DNA of 64,000 nucleotides from Metabacillus sediminilitoris. GTDB lineage: Bacteria; Bacillota; Bacilli; Bacillales; Bacillaceae. Where the stretch lies: the NCBI RefSeq assembly GCF_009720625.1, contig NZ_CP046266.1:4755501-4819500 (forward strand), in the 5' to 3' direction. The notes under the pieces are model-generated. The model saw only the letters and a program-made list of their open reading frames with translations, was not told the origin of the DNA and did not search any database. Positions within the stretch are counted from its first letter, which is position 1. Each line of letters starts with the position of its first letter. Position numbers and translations under genes: made by a program. This document shows, one piece after another, positions 32,325 to 40,965 of the stretch.

Positions 32325-32519
32325 TTATTTTTTCATTTTTCTTTCGATTTGAGCATATATTTTCTGACTTTGTCGATAATCTTCTTCACGGGCAGCTTCT
32401 ACATCCATACGTTTTTCATGCTTAAGTGAGTATTCCGCATACCCTATACCATGTGAATGATGCATTGCCTTTTCCATTCCAGTTGTGTAGTGAAGATCTA
32501 ATAATTCATTCGAGTAAAT
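32325..32519 (-). CDS. Candidate 64-residue small gene lacking a standard start
   Basis: A minus-strand reading frame reads ...LDLHYTTGMEKAMHHSHG... and ends KIYAQIERKMKK just before a strong terminator. It is rich in charged and His residues and looks coding. No ATG, GTG or TTG fits the 5' end. An AAAGGA site lies ten bases before an ATT codon (32519), so either ATT is used as the start or a one-base change broke the frame, since a TTG out of frame lies nearby. The family is not recognised. Confidence 0.45.
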   Translation of the reverse strand: MYSNELLDLHYTTGMEKAMHHSHGIGYAEYSLKHEKRMDVEAAREEDYRQSQKIYAQIERKMKK

Positions 32520-32828
32520 AGTGAATCAATCCTTTCAACATTTTTGGATGATGGTAAATGCGGGATTTAATTTATTACCATCACTTTCAAAAGTTTTGAT
32601 CGAAAACTTTTATGAACTAACTTGCTCCACCGTTATCGCTGTCCTTTATGTCAATGCCATTTCCTATATTATTAATTGTAGCAAGAATATTCTCATTACT
32701 CAAAGCACGTAAGAGATGGTGACAATTGATAAGGCATTATTGACAGTACTCACAAAAAGATAAGTATGGCATTTACATGATCCCATTCATTTTCTTCCCT
32801 TTTCTCTATAATTCAAACTTTTTAAAAA
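32520..32828. other. Intergenic stretch without a supported gene
   Basis: About 310 bases between the candidate small gene and the metQ terminator. Short reading frames exist on both strands but none has a ribosome site and a family-like sequence. A minus-strand fragment ending NGGAS before a stop may be decayed coding DNA. Confidence 0.3.
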
Positions 32829-32831
32829 AGA

Positions 32832-32859
32832 AAAGCTGACAATTTTCATTGTCAGCTTT
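32832..32859 (-). terminator. Terminator of the metNPQ operon
   Basis: AAAGCTGACAAT and ATTGTCAGCTTT form a 12-bp stem with a TTTC loop. On the minus strand it runs into a T-rich tract. Confidence 0.9.
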
Positions 32860-32866
32860 CACATTT

Positions 32867-33715
32867 TTATTCACCTTGTGCTGCAGAAATAACAGATCCT
32901 TTGTAGTTTGTTTTAATAAACTCTTGGATCTCTTTAGATTGTAAAACCTCAATTAACGTTTTGATTTCTTCTCTATCTTCGTCACCTTCACGTACAACGA
33001 TTAAGTTTACATAAGGATTATTTTCTGGTGATTCAAGTGCAATAGCATCTTCAGATGGATTTAAATCAGCTTCTAAAGCGTAGTTACCATTAATTAAAAC
33101 TGCATCTGCTTCATCGTTTTCATATGCTTTTGTTAGCATTGGCGCTTCGATATCAGCTTCAAATACTAATTTTTTTGGATTCTCAGCAATATCTTCAATT
33201 GTTGCAGCTGTTTTTTCAACGCCTTCTTTTAATGTGATTAATCCTTTTTCTTCAAGCATTGAAAGCATACGACCATGATCCGCAACTGAGTTACTCATGA
33301 TGATTTTTGCACCCTCTGGAAGATCTTCTAAAGACTTGTGTCGTTTAGAATAAACACCAATTGGCTCAATGTGTACGCCGCCAGCATTTACAAACTTATA
33401 TCCATTATCTGCGATTTGAGAATTTAAATATGGCTCATGTTGAAAATAGTTTGCATCTAACTCTTCTTCAGCTAACGTTTTGTTCGGTAAAACATAATCT
33501 GTAAATTCAACAATCTCTAAGTCAATACCTTTTTCTTCCAACAAAGGCTTTGCTTCTTCTAAAATCTCAACATGTGGTACTGGTGAAGCACCAACTTTTA
33601 ATGTTTTTGTATCACCTTCAGAACCACCTTCTGCTCCCTCATCGGCAGCACCTCCACAAGCCGCAAGAGCAACTGTGAAAATAGCAAGTATAATAGCTAA
33701 TAAAGATTTTTTCAT
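32867..33715 (-). CDS. metQ: Methionine-binding lipoprotein MetQ
   Basis: A 282-residue NlpA-family substrate-binding lipoprotein. The lipobox is LAAC with lipidated C19, followed by a Gly/Glu-rich linker (GGAADEGAEGG). The binding domain has typical segments (VGASPVPHVEIL, ANYFQHEPYLN). It delivers D/L-methionine to MetNP. A GGAGGAG site precedes the ATG. Last gene of the S-box operon. Confidence 0.95.
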   Translation of the reverse strand: MKKSLLAIILAIFTVALAACGGAADEGAEGGSEGDTKTLKVGASPVPHVEILEEAKPLLEEKGIDLEIVEFTDYVLPNKTLAEEELDANYFQHEPYLNSQIADNGYKFVNAGGVHIEPIGVYSKRHKSLEDLPEGAKIIMSNSVADHGRMLSMLEEKGLITLKEGVEKTAATIEDIAENPKKLVFEADIEAPMLTKAYENDEADAVLINGNYALEADLNPSEDAIALESPENNPYVNLIVVREGDEDREEIKTLIEVLQSKEIQEFIKTNYKGSVISAAQGE

Positions 33716-33726
33716 TCCTTCTCCTC

Positions 33727-34395
33727 CTATCGTTTGTCAATCGTCTTAGTTATGATATCTCCAATAATTTGGATGATAAACACGAAAATTAGGATAATAA
33801 CTGTTGCAACTAATGTTACTTGGTTATTCCCGCGGTTAAAACCTTCTAGGAAAGCTAGATTTCCTAATCCGCCCGCACCAATTACTCCGGCCATTGCTGT
33901 TGATCCAATAAGTGCGATCGCCGTTACCGTAATCCCGGAAACTAATGCTGGCATTGATTCAGGTAGTAACACTTTCCAAATAATTGTACCTGATTTTGCC
34001 CCCATTGATCTTGCCGCTTCAATAACACCTTTATCAATTTCTCTCAAAGCAATCTCAACCATACGACCATAAAAAGGTGCTGCACCAATAATTAATGCTG
34101 GTAATGCTGCATTAGCACCAAGAATTGTACCAACTAGTACTTTCGTAAATGGCAATAACAAAATGATTAAGATAATGAAAGGAATTGATCTGAATATATT
34201 AACAATAACTGCAACAAGACCATTGATGAACTTGTTCTCCCATATGTTTCCCTTTGCAGTTAAGAATAACAGTAAACCCAAAATGATTCCTAAAAAAAAC
34301 GTCGCCACAACAGACAAACTCGTCATATAAATGGTTTCCCATGTGGCTTCCCATACCTTTTCCCATTTCACTTCAGGTAGAAGTTGTTCAAGCAT
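33727..34395 (-). CDS. metP: Methionine ABC transporter permease MetP
   Basis: A 222-residue permease with about five membrane helices. The EAA loop that contacts the ATPase is EAARSMGAKSGTIIWKVLLPES near residue 130. The start chosen is ATG 34395, with GGAGGT eight bases upstream inside metN; a TTG two codons earlier is less likely. It overlaps the end of metN by eight bases. Confidence 0.95.
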   Translation of the reverse strand: MLEQLLPEVKWEKVWEATWETIYMTSLSVVATFFLGIILGLLLFLTAKGNIWENKFINGLVAVIVNIFRSIPFIILIILLLPFTKVLVGTILGANAALPALIIGAAPFYGRMVEIALREIDKGVIEAARSMGAKSGTIIWKVLLPESMPALVSGITVTAIALIGSTAMAGVIGAGGLGNLAFLEGFNRGNNQVTLVATVIILIFVFIIQIIGDIITKTIDKR

Positions 34396-35413
34396 TTGCA
34401 ATTACCTCCACCTCTACATGCTGATTATAAATATATTCTAACGCTCTATTCAGTTCTTGCTCTTCACCATCTAAATGAATAAACAAACTACCATAAGAAC
34501 CGTTTTGAGTTTGAGAAATCTTTCCTTGCAAAATATTAATATCGATTGCAAATTCTCTTATTAAATTTGTAATCAAAGGCTTTTCAGTTGATTCGCCTAC
34601 AAATGATAATTGAATAACTTTTCCTTTCGGATAAAGTTCCAATAAGTGTGCTACGACCTCATTTGTTTCCTCAGGCTCAGTAACCTGCTTCACAAATCGT
34701 TTTGTTATTGGTTGTTTCGGATTTCTAAATACGTCTAATACGTCCCCTTGCTCAACAACTTCTCCGTTTTCCATTACGGCTACACGGTGACAAATTTTTC
34801 GAATAACATGCATTTCATGTGTAATTAACACAATGGTAAGCCCTAATCTTTTATTAATATCGACAAGTAAATCAAGAATAGAATCCGTTGTTTGCGGATC
34901 TAGTGCAGATGTTGCTTCATCACATAGTAACACCTTTGGATTATTAGCTAATGCTCTCGCTATCCCTACACGCTGCTTTTGACCGCCACTTAATTGTGAA
35001 GGATAAGCATTCTCACGACCTTCTAGACCAACTAGTTTGATTAACTCATCAACACGTTTCAAGCGTTCAGTTTTTTTAACACCAGCAATTTCTAGCGGAA
35101 ATGAAATATTCTCTCTTACCGTTCTTGACCATAAAAGATTAAAATGTTGGAAAATCATACTGATTTCTAACCGTGCTTTACGTAATTTCGCTCCGCCTAT
35201 CGCATCTATTTGACTACCAGCAACATGAATAGAACCACTTGTTGGCTTTTCTAATCCATTTAACAAACGAATTAATGAACTTTTTCCTGCGCCACTATAG
35301 CCAATAATCCCAAAAATTTCACCTTTGCTAATTTCAAGGTTTATATTATTTACAGCTGTAACATTACCTGCTTTTGTTGAATAAATTTTTTTAACGTTCT
35401 GTAATGTAATCAA
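34388..35413 (-). CDS. metN: Methionine ABC transporter ATPase MetN
   Basis: A 341-residue ABC ATPase. Walker A is GYSGAGKSS near residue 38, the signature LSGGQKQR near 141, and Walker B LLCDEATSALD near 162. The C-terminal NIL regulatory domain (from about 265, VIQLSFVGESTEKP) binds methionine and inhibits transport in the family. Start is TTG, four bases after AGGTGA. First gene after a SAM-I riboswitch, so methionine starvation should raise its expression. Confidence 0.95.
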   Translation of the reverse strand: MITLQNVKKIYSTKAGNVTAVNNINLEISKGEIFGIIGYSGAGKSSLIRLLNGLEKPTSGSIHVAGSQIDAIGGAKLRKARLEISMIFQHFNLLWSRTVRENISFPLEIAGVKKTERLKRVDELIKLVGLEGRENAYPSQLSGGQKQRVGIARALANNPKVLLCDEATSALDPQTTDSILDLLVDINKRLGLTIVLITHEMHVIRKICHRVAVMENGEVVEQGDVLDVFRNPKQPITKRFVKQVTEPEETNEVVAHLLELYPKGKVIQLSFVGESTEKPLITNLIREFAIDINILQGKISQTQNGSYGSLFIHLDGEEQELNRALEYIYNQHVEVEVIANA

Positions 35414-35598
35414 GATGTCACCTACTTTCAGTTCTTTTATCTTTCATTATTTTCATTTAAATTTTAAAGAAAAGATTTTTTAATGATCATCATATCGCAT
35501 CAAATTATGATCGAAAAGATGAAAATACAAAATACTTTCTCAGGTAGTTTTACACCGATAGGACTTGTGGAAAAATTTTATAGTAGAAAATTAAAAAA

Positions 35599-35750
35599 CC
35601 TCTCCGCAACGTGAGCAGAAAGGCGTAAGAAAAAAGTCCTTTCTCCCATCTTCCAAAGCTTGCAGCTTTGCGTGAATTGGCACCATTTCAACATTTGTTG
35701 ATGGTTGCCGGGCTTCATAGGGCACATCCCTCCACCTCTCTTGATAAGAG
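35599..35750 (-). promoter_or_regulatory. SAM-I (S-box) riboswitch with terminator
   Basis: On the minus strand the aptamer starts CTCTTATCAAGAGAGG at 35750 and ends GATGGGAGA near 35641. It contains the S-box blocks GATGTGCCCTATGAAGCCC, GGCAACC and TGGTGCCAATTC, and a GCAAAGC stem. The expression platform holds a terminator: CCTTTCTGC and GCGGAGAGG (35599-35622) followed by six T bases. The CCTTTC arm can instead pair with GAGAAAGG at the end of the aptamer to form an antiterminator. High SAM should stop transcription before metN. Confidence 0.95.
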
Positions 35751-35897
35751 ACAAACTATATAATTAAAATTTAAATATTATGTCAGTAAATAAGTACGAG
35801 ACTGATTGTACATGCTATTTTCAATATTGTCAATAAATTTAATTGATTGAAGAACGATCTAGTTAGGACATAAAAGATCGAATATTACCCAAAATGA
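35751..35897. other. Intergenic promoter region of metNPQ
   Basis: AT-rich spacer upstream of the riboswitch. It should hold the metN promoter on the minus strand; no gene is seen. Confidence 0.35.
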
Positions 35898-36215
35898 TCA
35901 ACACAATTTAATGATTGCCTCAACTCTTAAAAAAGTGCGGTACGTCCCTTTGATAGAGATTTTCCCAAACGCAATTAACTGCTTAAGGCTAACATTATGT
36001 AATAACACTTCACTGATGTCTTGTTCATCACCTTCTAAAGTAAAATCAATTTTTTTTGGGGGTGACACTAACTTCTTCGCTCCATTTGATGTAAATTCAA
36101 TAAAATGACTTGATTCTTGGTAGGGGCGAATTTCCACAACTAATGTTTGGTTTAATAGGAGTGGGGTTAAAAAACGTGCTTTATTAAAATTGGATATAAA
36201 TGTTGTTACATACAT
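35898..36215 (-). CDS. yusD: YusD-like protein
   Basis: A 105-residue protein at the position of B. subtilis yusD, between metN and yusE. The arrangement of a central LLNQTLVVEIRPY strand, a basic loop with PPKKIDFTLEG, and a C-terminal helix (LKQLIAFGKISIKG) looks like an SCP-2 sterol-carrier fold. That is an impression only, and the function is unknown. The ATG at 36215 has GGAGGA six bases upstream; eight extra codons before it were dropped. Confidence 0.65.
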   Translation of the reverse strand: MYVTTFISNFNKARFLTPLLLNQTLVVEIRPYQESSHFIEFTSNGAKKLVSPPKKIDFTLEGDEQDISEVLLHNVSLKQLIAFGKISIKGTYRTFLRVEAIIKLC

Positions 36216-36356
36216 AGAAAATCCTCCGTTCTCAATCAAGTTATAGTAATAACTTCATTGCATGACGAAGGATTCCTTTATAAAGAAGTCGACAGTTTCT
36301 GCCTATTTATTCATTAATGTGTATTTCTTTTATTATTTCCTGAGAAATATGTCATT

Positions 36357-36662
36357 TCATTGTATATACTGCGTGAAAAGCTCGTGTAAAAAGCTTACTG
36401 ATTGAAAGGCGTAAATCCTTTCTTTTTCAAGACCATTTTCAAAAATAAGTAAGCAAGGTACACTTTCCACACCTAATTCTTGAGCTTCTTTTGGAAAGTA
36501 ATTTAAATTTACTGAATGAATGTCCAGTGATGGAAATAATTCATCAACGATTGTTAACATTCGTCTTGCAACCTGGCATGTTCCACACATCGGAGTGTAT
36601 AAATATAAAGCCATTAGTCCTTCATTTTTTATAATAATTTTTTTCTCTTCCCATTCAATCAT
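36357..36662 (-). CDS. yusE: Thioredoxin-like protein YusE
   Basis: A 101-residue thioredoxin-fold protein. The active-site CGTC lies at residues 26-29 and the cis-proline is in ESVPCLLIF near 69. The WCGPC of true thioredoxin is replaced by MCGTC, so redox partner and potential may differ. No signal peptide. Neighbours yusD and yusF are as in B. subtilis. Confidence 0.87.
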   Translation of the reverse strand: MIEWEEKKIIIKNEGLMALYLYTPMCGTCQVARRMLTIVDELFPSLDIHSVNLNYFPKEAQELGVESVPCLLIFENGLEKERIYAFQSVSFLHELFTQYIQ

Positions 36663-36685
36663 ATCTAAGAAAATTGGACACCTTT

Positions 36686-37033
36686 CTAAAGAAACTTCGC
36701 ATCTACATCAATATTTGCACTTAATAAAACAGAAGCAACATGATGATCTGGTGCTGTTGCTACTTCTCGATAAGCTCTATCAATATAAATATGTGATGCC
36801 TCAGGAAATTCTCTTTTAAATTGTTTACGCAATCGATCACCTGCATCGTCTGAGTCCACTAAAATGTAAACATCCTTCGAAAATAATTCATCAATTAATT
36901 CGTCAAGCCTTGTTACACTTATCGTCCCATTCGTGCAGATAATCTCGATCTGTTCATTCAACACATTTAGTACCTTTTGTTTATCTGATTTGCCTTCAAC
37001 AATTAATACTTTTTCAACCTCAACGAACGACAT
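36686..37033 (-). CDS. yusF: Toprim domain protein YusF
   Basis: A 115-residue single Toprim domain. The catalytic Glu is in LIVEGKSDK near residue 12 and the DxD metal site is in ILVDSDDAGDRLR near 58. Such small Toprim proteins resemble the RNase M5 group and may act on nucleic acid, but the substrate is unknown. The start at 37033 has AGGTGA before it. R1 copy B lies about 190 bases upstream and may separate it from older promoter sequence. Confidence 0.87.
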   Translation of the reverse strand: MSFVEVEKVLIVEGKSDKQKVLNVLNEQIEIICTNGTISVTRLDELIDELFSKDVYILVDSDDAGDRLRKQFKREFPEASHIYIDRAYREVATAPDHHVASVLLSANIDVDAKFL

Positions 37034-37214
37034 AAACATCACCTGTTTTTATAGTAAAAGTCTTTTCTATAAATTATTCGATTTGTCGAGGTTGTTTCCT
37101 TTTTATTTTATGTTTTTTCTAAAATTTAACGTATTTTAGAAAAAATAATAAAAAGAAACGACCACTTCTTGGTACATTTTATTAAAGCAGCTAATAAAGT
37201 TAATATTACTTCTT
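37034..37214. other. Intergenic region between yusF and R1 copy B
   Basis: AT-rich, with no gene seen. It should contain the yusF promoter. Confidence 0.3.
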
Positions 37215-37559
37215 TATTTATGGCTGTTTTCGGATACTTCAAATATAGTTACATGAATAACCTGGATTGATTTTCCGTTGCAGGTACTCGCTTTCCGCGG
37301 GCTGTCTCACGAGCCTCCTTATGCTTTGCACTTGCGGGGTCTCCTGGGGCACGCTTCTCCAGCAGGAGTCTCGAACCTTTCACTACAATAACAGCTGTTC
37401 GAATTTGTTACTTGCTAAAACAACACTCTTTACGAAAGGCTGTTTTCGTAAACTTGTTGCTATTTACCAAGTAGTACGATGTGGTTGATTTCCGCTCCAA
37501 TCAACATTAAATAGTTTTCGTTTTAAAACAACAATCTATAAGAAAAGAGCCTTATTTAT
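37215..37559. mobile_element. R1 MITE-like element, copy B (composite), with 8-bp TSD
   Basis: The body is 37223-37551, from GGCTGTTTTCGG to AAAAGAGCC. The flanks are identical 8-mers TTATTTAT at 37215-37222 and 37552-37559. Inside, TTTACGAAA at 37430-37438 runs straight into GGCTGTTTTCGTAAAC, so a full-type unit (left) is joined to a short unit (right, 37439-37551) that has lost the core. The short unit resembles the two ends of copy A. No protein is supported. Confidence 0.88.
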
Positions 37560-37566
37560 AGACAAA

Positions 37567-37602
37567 TGGACACCCTTTTTTACCTTATTAGTAGGGTGTC
37601 CA
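37567..37602 (-). terminator. Terminator of gcvH
   Basis: TGGACACCCT and AGGGTGTCCA form a 10-bp stem with a 16-base loop. The following T tract on the minus strand is weak (TTTGTCT). Confidence 0.7.
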
Positions 37603-37624
37603 TCAATTCAAATCATCATGCTAA

Positions 37625-38008
37625 TTAGTCTTCATTTGTCATTTCTACATATTGTTCTGCTGTCATTAAGTTTTCAACGTCAGCGACATTTGCCGGTTCA
37701 ATGACAATCATCCAAGCTTTTTCGTATGGTGATTCATTAACAAATTCAGGGCTATCGTCTAAATCTTCATTGATTTCAACTACTTTTCCACTGATAGGTG
37801 CATATAATTCAGAAACCGTTTTTACAGATTCAACACTTCCGAATGGCTCGTCCGCTTTAATTTCATCGCCAACCTCTGGCAATTCAACGAATACGATATC
37901 ACCTAGTTCAGATTGTGCAAAATCTGTAATACCGATGCGTACCTTTTCTCCTTCAACTTTTACCCACTCATGTTCCTCAGAATAACGAAGTTCTTTTGGT
38001 GTGTTCAT
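37625..38008 (-). CDS. gcvH: Glycine cleavage system H protein
   Basis: A 127-residue lipoyl carrier. The lipoylated lysine is in [10 protein letters not shown] near residue 63. It shuttles the aminomethyl group in glycine cleavage. In Gram-positive bacteria GcvH also serves as the first acceptor of octanoyl groups for LipL, linking it to lipA in this window. The start is ATG 38008, eight bases after GGAGG; the ATG two codons earlier is too close to that site. P and T proteins are not encoded nearby. Confidence 0.96.
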   Translation of the reverse strand: MNTPKELRYSEEHEWVKVEGEKVRIGITDFAQSELGDIVFVELPEVGDEIKADEPFGSVESVKTVSELYAPISGKVVEINEDLDDSPEFVNESPYEKAWMIVIEPANVADVENLMTAEQYVEMTNED

Positions 38009-38069
38009 TTTCATTACCTCCAGCATCCATATCATTTTTTATCCTTACATAGTTATTAGCTAAACGCAC

Positions 38070-38102
38070 AAGGCGTATGAACGCCTTCATCCAAAATGAA
38101 GG
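38070..38102 (-). other. Two overlapping hairpins in the gcvH leader
   Basis: AAGGCGT/ACGCCTT (38070-38087) and CCTTCAT/ATGAAGG (38084-38102) are both perfect 7-bp stems with loops of 4 and 5 bases. They share bases 38084-38087, so only one can form at a time. No T run follows either. Confidence 0.5.
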
Positions 38103-38286
38103 AAAAATTAAGCATAACTTAAAGCCCAACTAAAACGGGTGGAACAAACTAAGTTTTTCTTATAAAACTTGTCTATTTACAAATGACTTATTAAATTAAA
38201 TAAGTTAGGTGTGTTCCCTTTCCTTTAAGCTGAAAATAGATAGTCATTATTGTTTTACCAGTTTATAGAAAACTATGCAAGAATGA

Positions 38287-38649
38287 TCAATTACTACCCC
38301 ATATTTGTTCAAATTGCTTTTCATTGAATCCAACTGTCACACGCTCGTCGCTGGCTGTAATTGGTCTCTTAATAAGCATCCCATCAGTTGATAACAACTT
38401 AATCATCTCAGCCTCTGACATAGAGGCTAATTTATCCTTAAGGCCCAGTTCTCGATATTTATTACCACTTGTATTAAAGAACTTTTTCAACTCTAATCCG
38501 CTTTTTTGATAGAAAGATGTTAACTCTTCTTCAGACGGCGGATTCTCAACGATATGTATTTCAGTAAAGTTAATATTGTGTTCTTCAAGCCATTTTTTTG
38601 CTTTGCGACATGTGCCACATTTGGGATACCAATAGAAAGCGACAGACAT
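38287..38649 (-). CDS. yusI: ArsC/Spx family protein YusI
   Basis: A 120-residue protein of the ArsC/Spx/YffB group. The CGTC at residues 10-13 (PKCGTCRKA) follows the first strand, and the C-terminal half has the family block MLIKRPI near 93. Real arsenate reductases use different extra cysteines, so arsenate reduction is not implied. The role is unknown. The start at 38649 has GGTGGTGA upstream. Confidence 0.87.
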   Translation of the reverse strand: MSVAFYWYPKCGTCRKAKKWLEEHNINFTEIHIVENPPSEEELTSFYQKSGLELKKFFNTSGNKYRELGLKDKLASMSEAEMIKLLSTDGMLIKRPITASDERVTVGFNEKQFEQIWGSN

Positions 38650-38783
38650 ACTATTTTCACCACCTAAACATACCAATTTTACCTTTACTTTATCTTATCA
38701 CATATCCGTATTCAAGACTAATTAGACATAATATTACATCGTAATTTTTATAATAAATAGATCCTGCTCCACATATAAAAAAA

Positions 38784-38806
38784 GACAACCGTATGCAACG
38801 ATTGTC
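38784..38806 (-). terminator. Terminator of the fadNAE operon
   Basis: GACAA-CGT pairs with ACG-TTGTC with one mismatch, and seven T bases follow on the minus strand. R1 copy C separates it from the fadE stop. Confidence 0.8.
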
Positions 38807-38813
38807 AGGATTT

Positions 38814-39060
38814 TTATATTAGGCTGTTTTCAAGCACTTTGTTGCATTTCACTTATATTTACATGAATAACCTGGATTGATTTCCGTTGCAGTACGCGCT
38901 TTCCGCCGGCGGTCTCAGGAGCCTCCTCGTTGCTTTGCACTTGCGTGGTCTTCCGAAGCACGCTTTTGCCGCAGGAGTCTCGCATATCTACTACAATCAA
39001 CAGCTGTTCGAATTTGTTATTTACTAAAACAACAATCTTTACGAAAAGAGCCTTATATTA
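38814..39060. mobile_element. R1 MITE-like element, copy C, with 8-bp TSD
   Basis: The body is 38822-39052, from GGCTGTTTTC to TTTACGAAAAGAGCC. The flanks are identical 8-mers TTATATTA at 38814-38821 and 39053-39060. The right-hand duplicate includes the complement of the fadE stop codon (39058-39060). The core carries GAGCCTCCTCG, TTTGCACTTGCG and GCAGGAGTCTCGCA, also in copy B. Confidence 0.9.
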
Positions 39061-40842
39061 TGATAAATATGCATTTTTCTCAATTAGTGCGGCAGCAATT
39101 TCTCGTTTCTTGCTAATTACATTAATTGGTGTGTGACGAGTGAATTTTCGTAATGCAGACAACATCATACGGAGAGAATCTCCTGTTTCAACGGCAATTA
39201 AAGATTCCTTTGCATGTGCTTCGATTTCGTTAAAAGCCTCCTGACAATATACTTGAGTATAAAGAAGCTTTTGCTTGTTTTTCTCTTCACCTTTTTTCAC
39301 TATCGCCTTTTCAGTACGTAAAATAGCCGATTCCATTGCATACACATTGCTTACAATATCAGCAATGTTAATAAGAATTTCCTGCTCTTTTTGCAGCTCT
39401 TTTCCATATTTCTGAGCTGCTAAACCAGCGATAAGAACACCGATTTTTTTTGCGTTTTTAAGCAGGTACTTTTCTTGTTGCAATGTTTCTTCACCAACTT
39501 CTTCCGGCATAAGCATCATTAATTCTTCCTGGAGACTTTGAGCTTTCTGTAATAATGGGAGCTCGCCCTTCATTGCTTTCCGTAAATACGTCCCTGGTAC
39601 TAATAATCTGTTAATCTCGTTTGTTCCTTCAAAAATTCGATTAATCCTTGAATCACGATACATTCTCTCAATTTCATATTCGGCCATAAAGCCGTATCCT
39701 CCATGGATTTGAACTCCTTCATCTACAACATAATCAAGTGTTTCAGAACCAAATACTTTATTTAGCGAACATTCAATCGCATATTCAGCAATTGATGCAG
39801 CAACTTCTTTTCCAACTTTAATTTGTTCTTCTGTTAATCGGCTCATGCGATCTTCAAATAAACCAACCGTGCGATACACAGAGCTTTCCATGGCATATGT
39901 TTTCACCGCCATATTAGCAAGCTTCTCTTGAATAGCTGAAAACGAAGCGATTGATGTTTTAAATTGTTTTCGCTGGTTTGCATATTGAACTGAAATATCA
40001 ATTGCACGTTTAGCAGCACCAATTGTTCCTACAGCCAGTTTATATCGTCCAATATTTAAGATATTAAAAGCGATCACATGTCCTTTACCTAGTTCACCTA
40101 ATAAATTTTCTTTCGGTACATGTGCATCTTCCAAAATGAGAGTTCGAGTTGAAGATCCTTTTATCCCCATTTTCTTTTCTTCCGGACCTGTTGAAACGCC
40201 TTTATAGTCTTTTTCTACAATAAATGCAGAGAAATGCTCACCATCCACTTTTGCATAGACGACAAATACATCTGCAAATCCTGAATTTGTAATCCACTGC
40301 TTTTCACCATTTAACACGTAATGAGTACCTTCAGCATTTAATTTTGCTGTTGTTCTTGCACCAAGTGCATCTGAGCCTGAATTTGGTTCAGTAAGTGCAT
40401 AAGCAGCAAGTTTCTCTCCAGAAGCCAAGCCAGGTAAGTACTTATGCTTTTGCTCTTCATTCCCAAAAAGGACGATTGGAAGAGAACCAATTCCAACATG
40501 GGCACCATATGATAATGAAAAACTTCCGGCTCTAGCAAACTTTTCTGTAATTAAGGCAGAGCTTATTTTATCAAGACCAAATCCTCCATATTCTTCAGGT
40601 ACATCTGCCCCGAGCAAACCAAGATCCCCTGCTTGCTTCAAGAGCTTAACAGACTTTTCAAATTGATGTTTTTCAATGTCGTCAAGTTCTGGCAAAACTT
40701 TATTTACAACAAAATCTTCCGTTGTCTTCGCAATCATAATATGCTCATCTGTAAAATCTTCGGGAGTAAAAATACGATCATACGATACATCTTCAATTAA
40801 AAAGCTTCCACCTTTAATGACTGCATCAGTTGCTTTTGCCAT
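39058..40842 (-). CDS. fadE: Acyl-CoA dehydrogenase FadE
   Basis: A 594-residue acyl-CoA dehydrogenase, first oxidation of fatty acid beta-oxidation. The FAD/substrate segments AYALTEPNSGSDA near 151 and WITNSGFADVFVV near 184 are typical. The catalytic Glu region is in QIHGGYGFMAEYEIERMYRD near 395. The extra ~190 C-terminal residues, forming a VLCAD-like helical domain, are normal for YusJ-type enzymes. Third gene of fadN-fadA-fadE. A MITE target duplication covers its stop codon. Confidence 0.95.
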   Translation of the reverse strand: MAKATDAVIKGGSFLIEDVSYDRIFTPEDFTDEHIMIAKTTEDFVVNKVLPELDDIEKHQFEKSVKLLKQAGDLGLLGADVPEEYGGFGLDKISSALITEKFARAGSFSLSYGAHVGIGSLPIVLFGNEEQKHKYLPGLASGEKLAAYALTEPNSGSDALGARTTAKLNAEGTHYVLNGEKQWITNSGFADVFVVYAKVDGEHFSAFIVEKDYKGVSTGPEEKKMGIKGSSTRTLILEDAHVPKENLLGELGKGHVIAFNILNIGRYKLAVGTIGAAKRAIDISVQYANQRKQFKTSIASFSAIQEKLANMAVKTYAMESSVYRTVGLFEDRMSRLTEEQIKVGKEVAASIAEYAIECSLNKVFGSETLDYVVDEGVQIHGGYGFMAEYEIERMYRDSRINRIFEGTNEINRLLVPGTYLRKAMKGELPLLQKAQSLQEELMMLMPEEVGEETLQQEKYLLKNAKKIGVLIAGLAAQKYGKELQKEQEILINIADIVSNVYAMESAILRTEKAIVKKGEEKNKQKLLYTQVYCQEAFNEIEAHAKESLIAVETGDSLRMMLSALRKFTRHTPINVISKKREIAAALIEKNAYLS

Positions 40843-40965
40843 AATAAATCCCCCTATTTATTGAAGTATTCTGCCTACTCTATTTAAATATGTTTTTTAA
40901 TAAGCTTCCTCTCCGCTTTTCCTAGATAATATAAATTATAAATTCTTCATAATTAGTTTAGAAAT

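Noticed and set aside
32521-32712. 63-residue plus-strand frame upstream of metQ
   Set aside because: It has no ribosome site and no recognisable family features, and it runs antisense to the leader of the candidate small gene.
38009-38286. Glycine riboswitch upstream of gcvH
   Set aside because: The conserved tandem glycine aptamer blocks are absent; only two short overlapping hairpins are seen.
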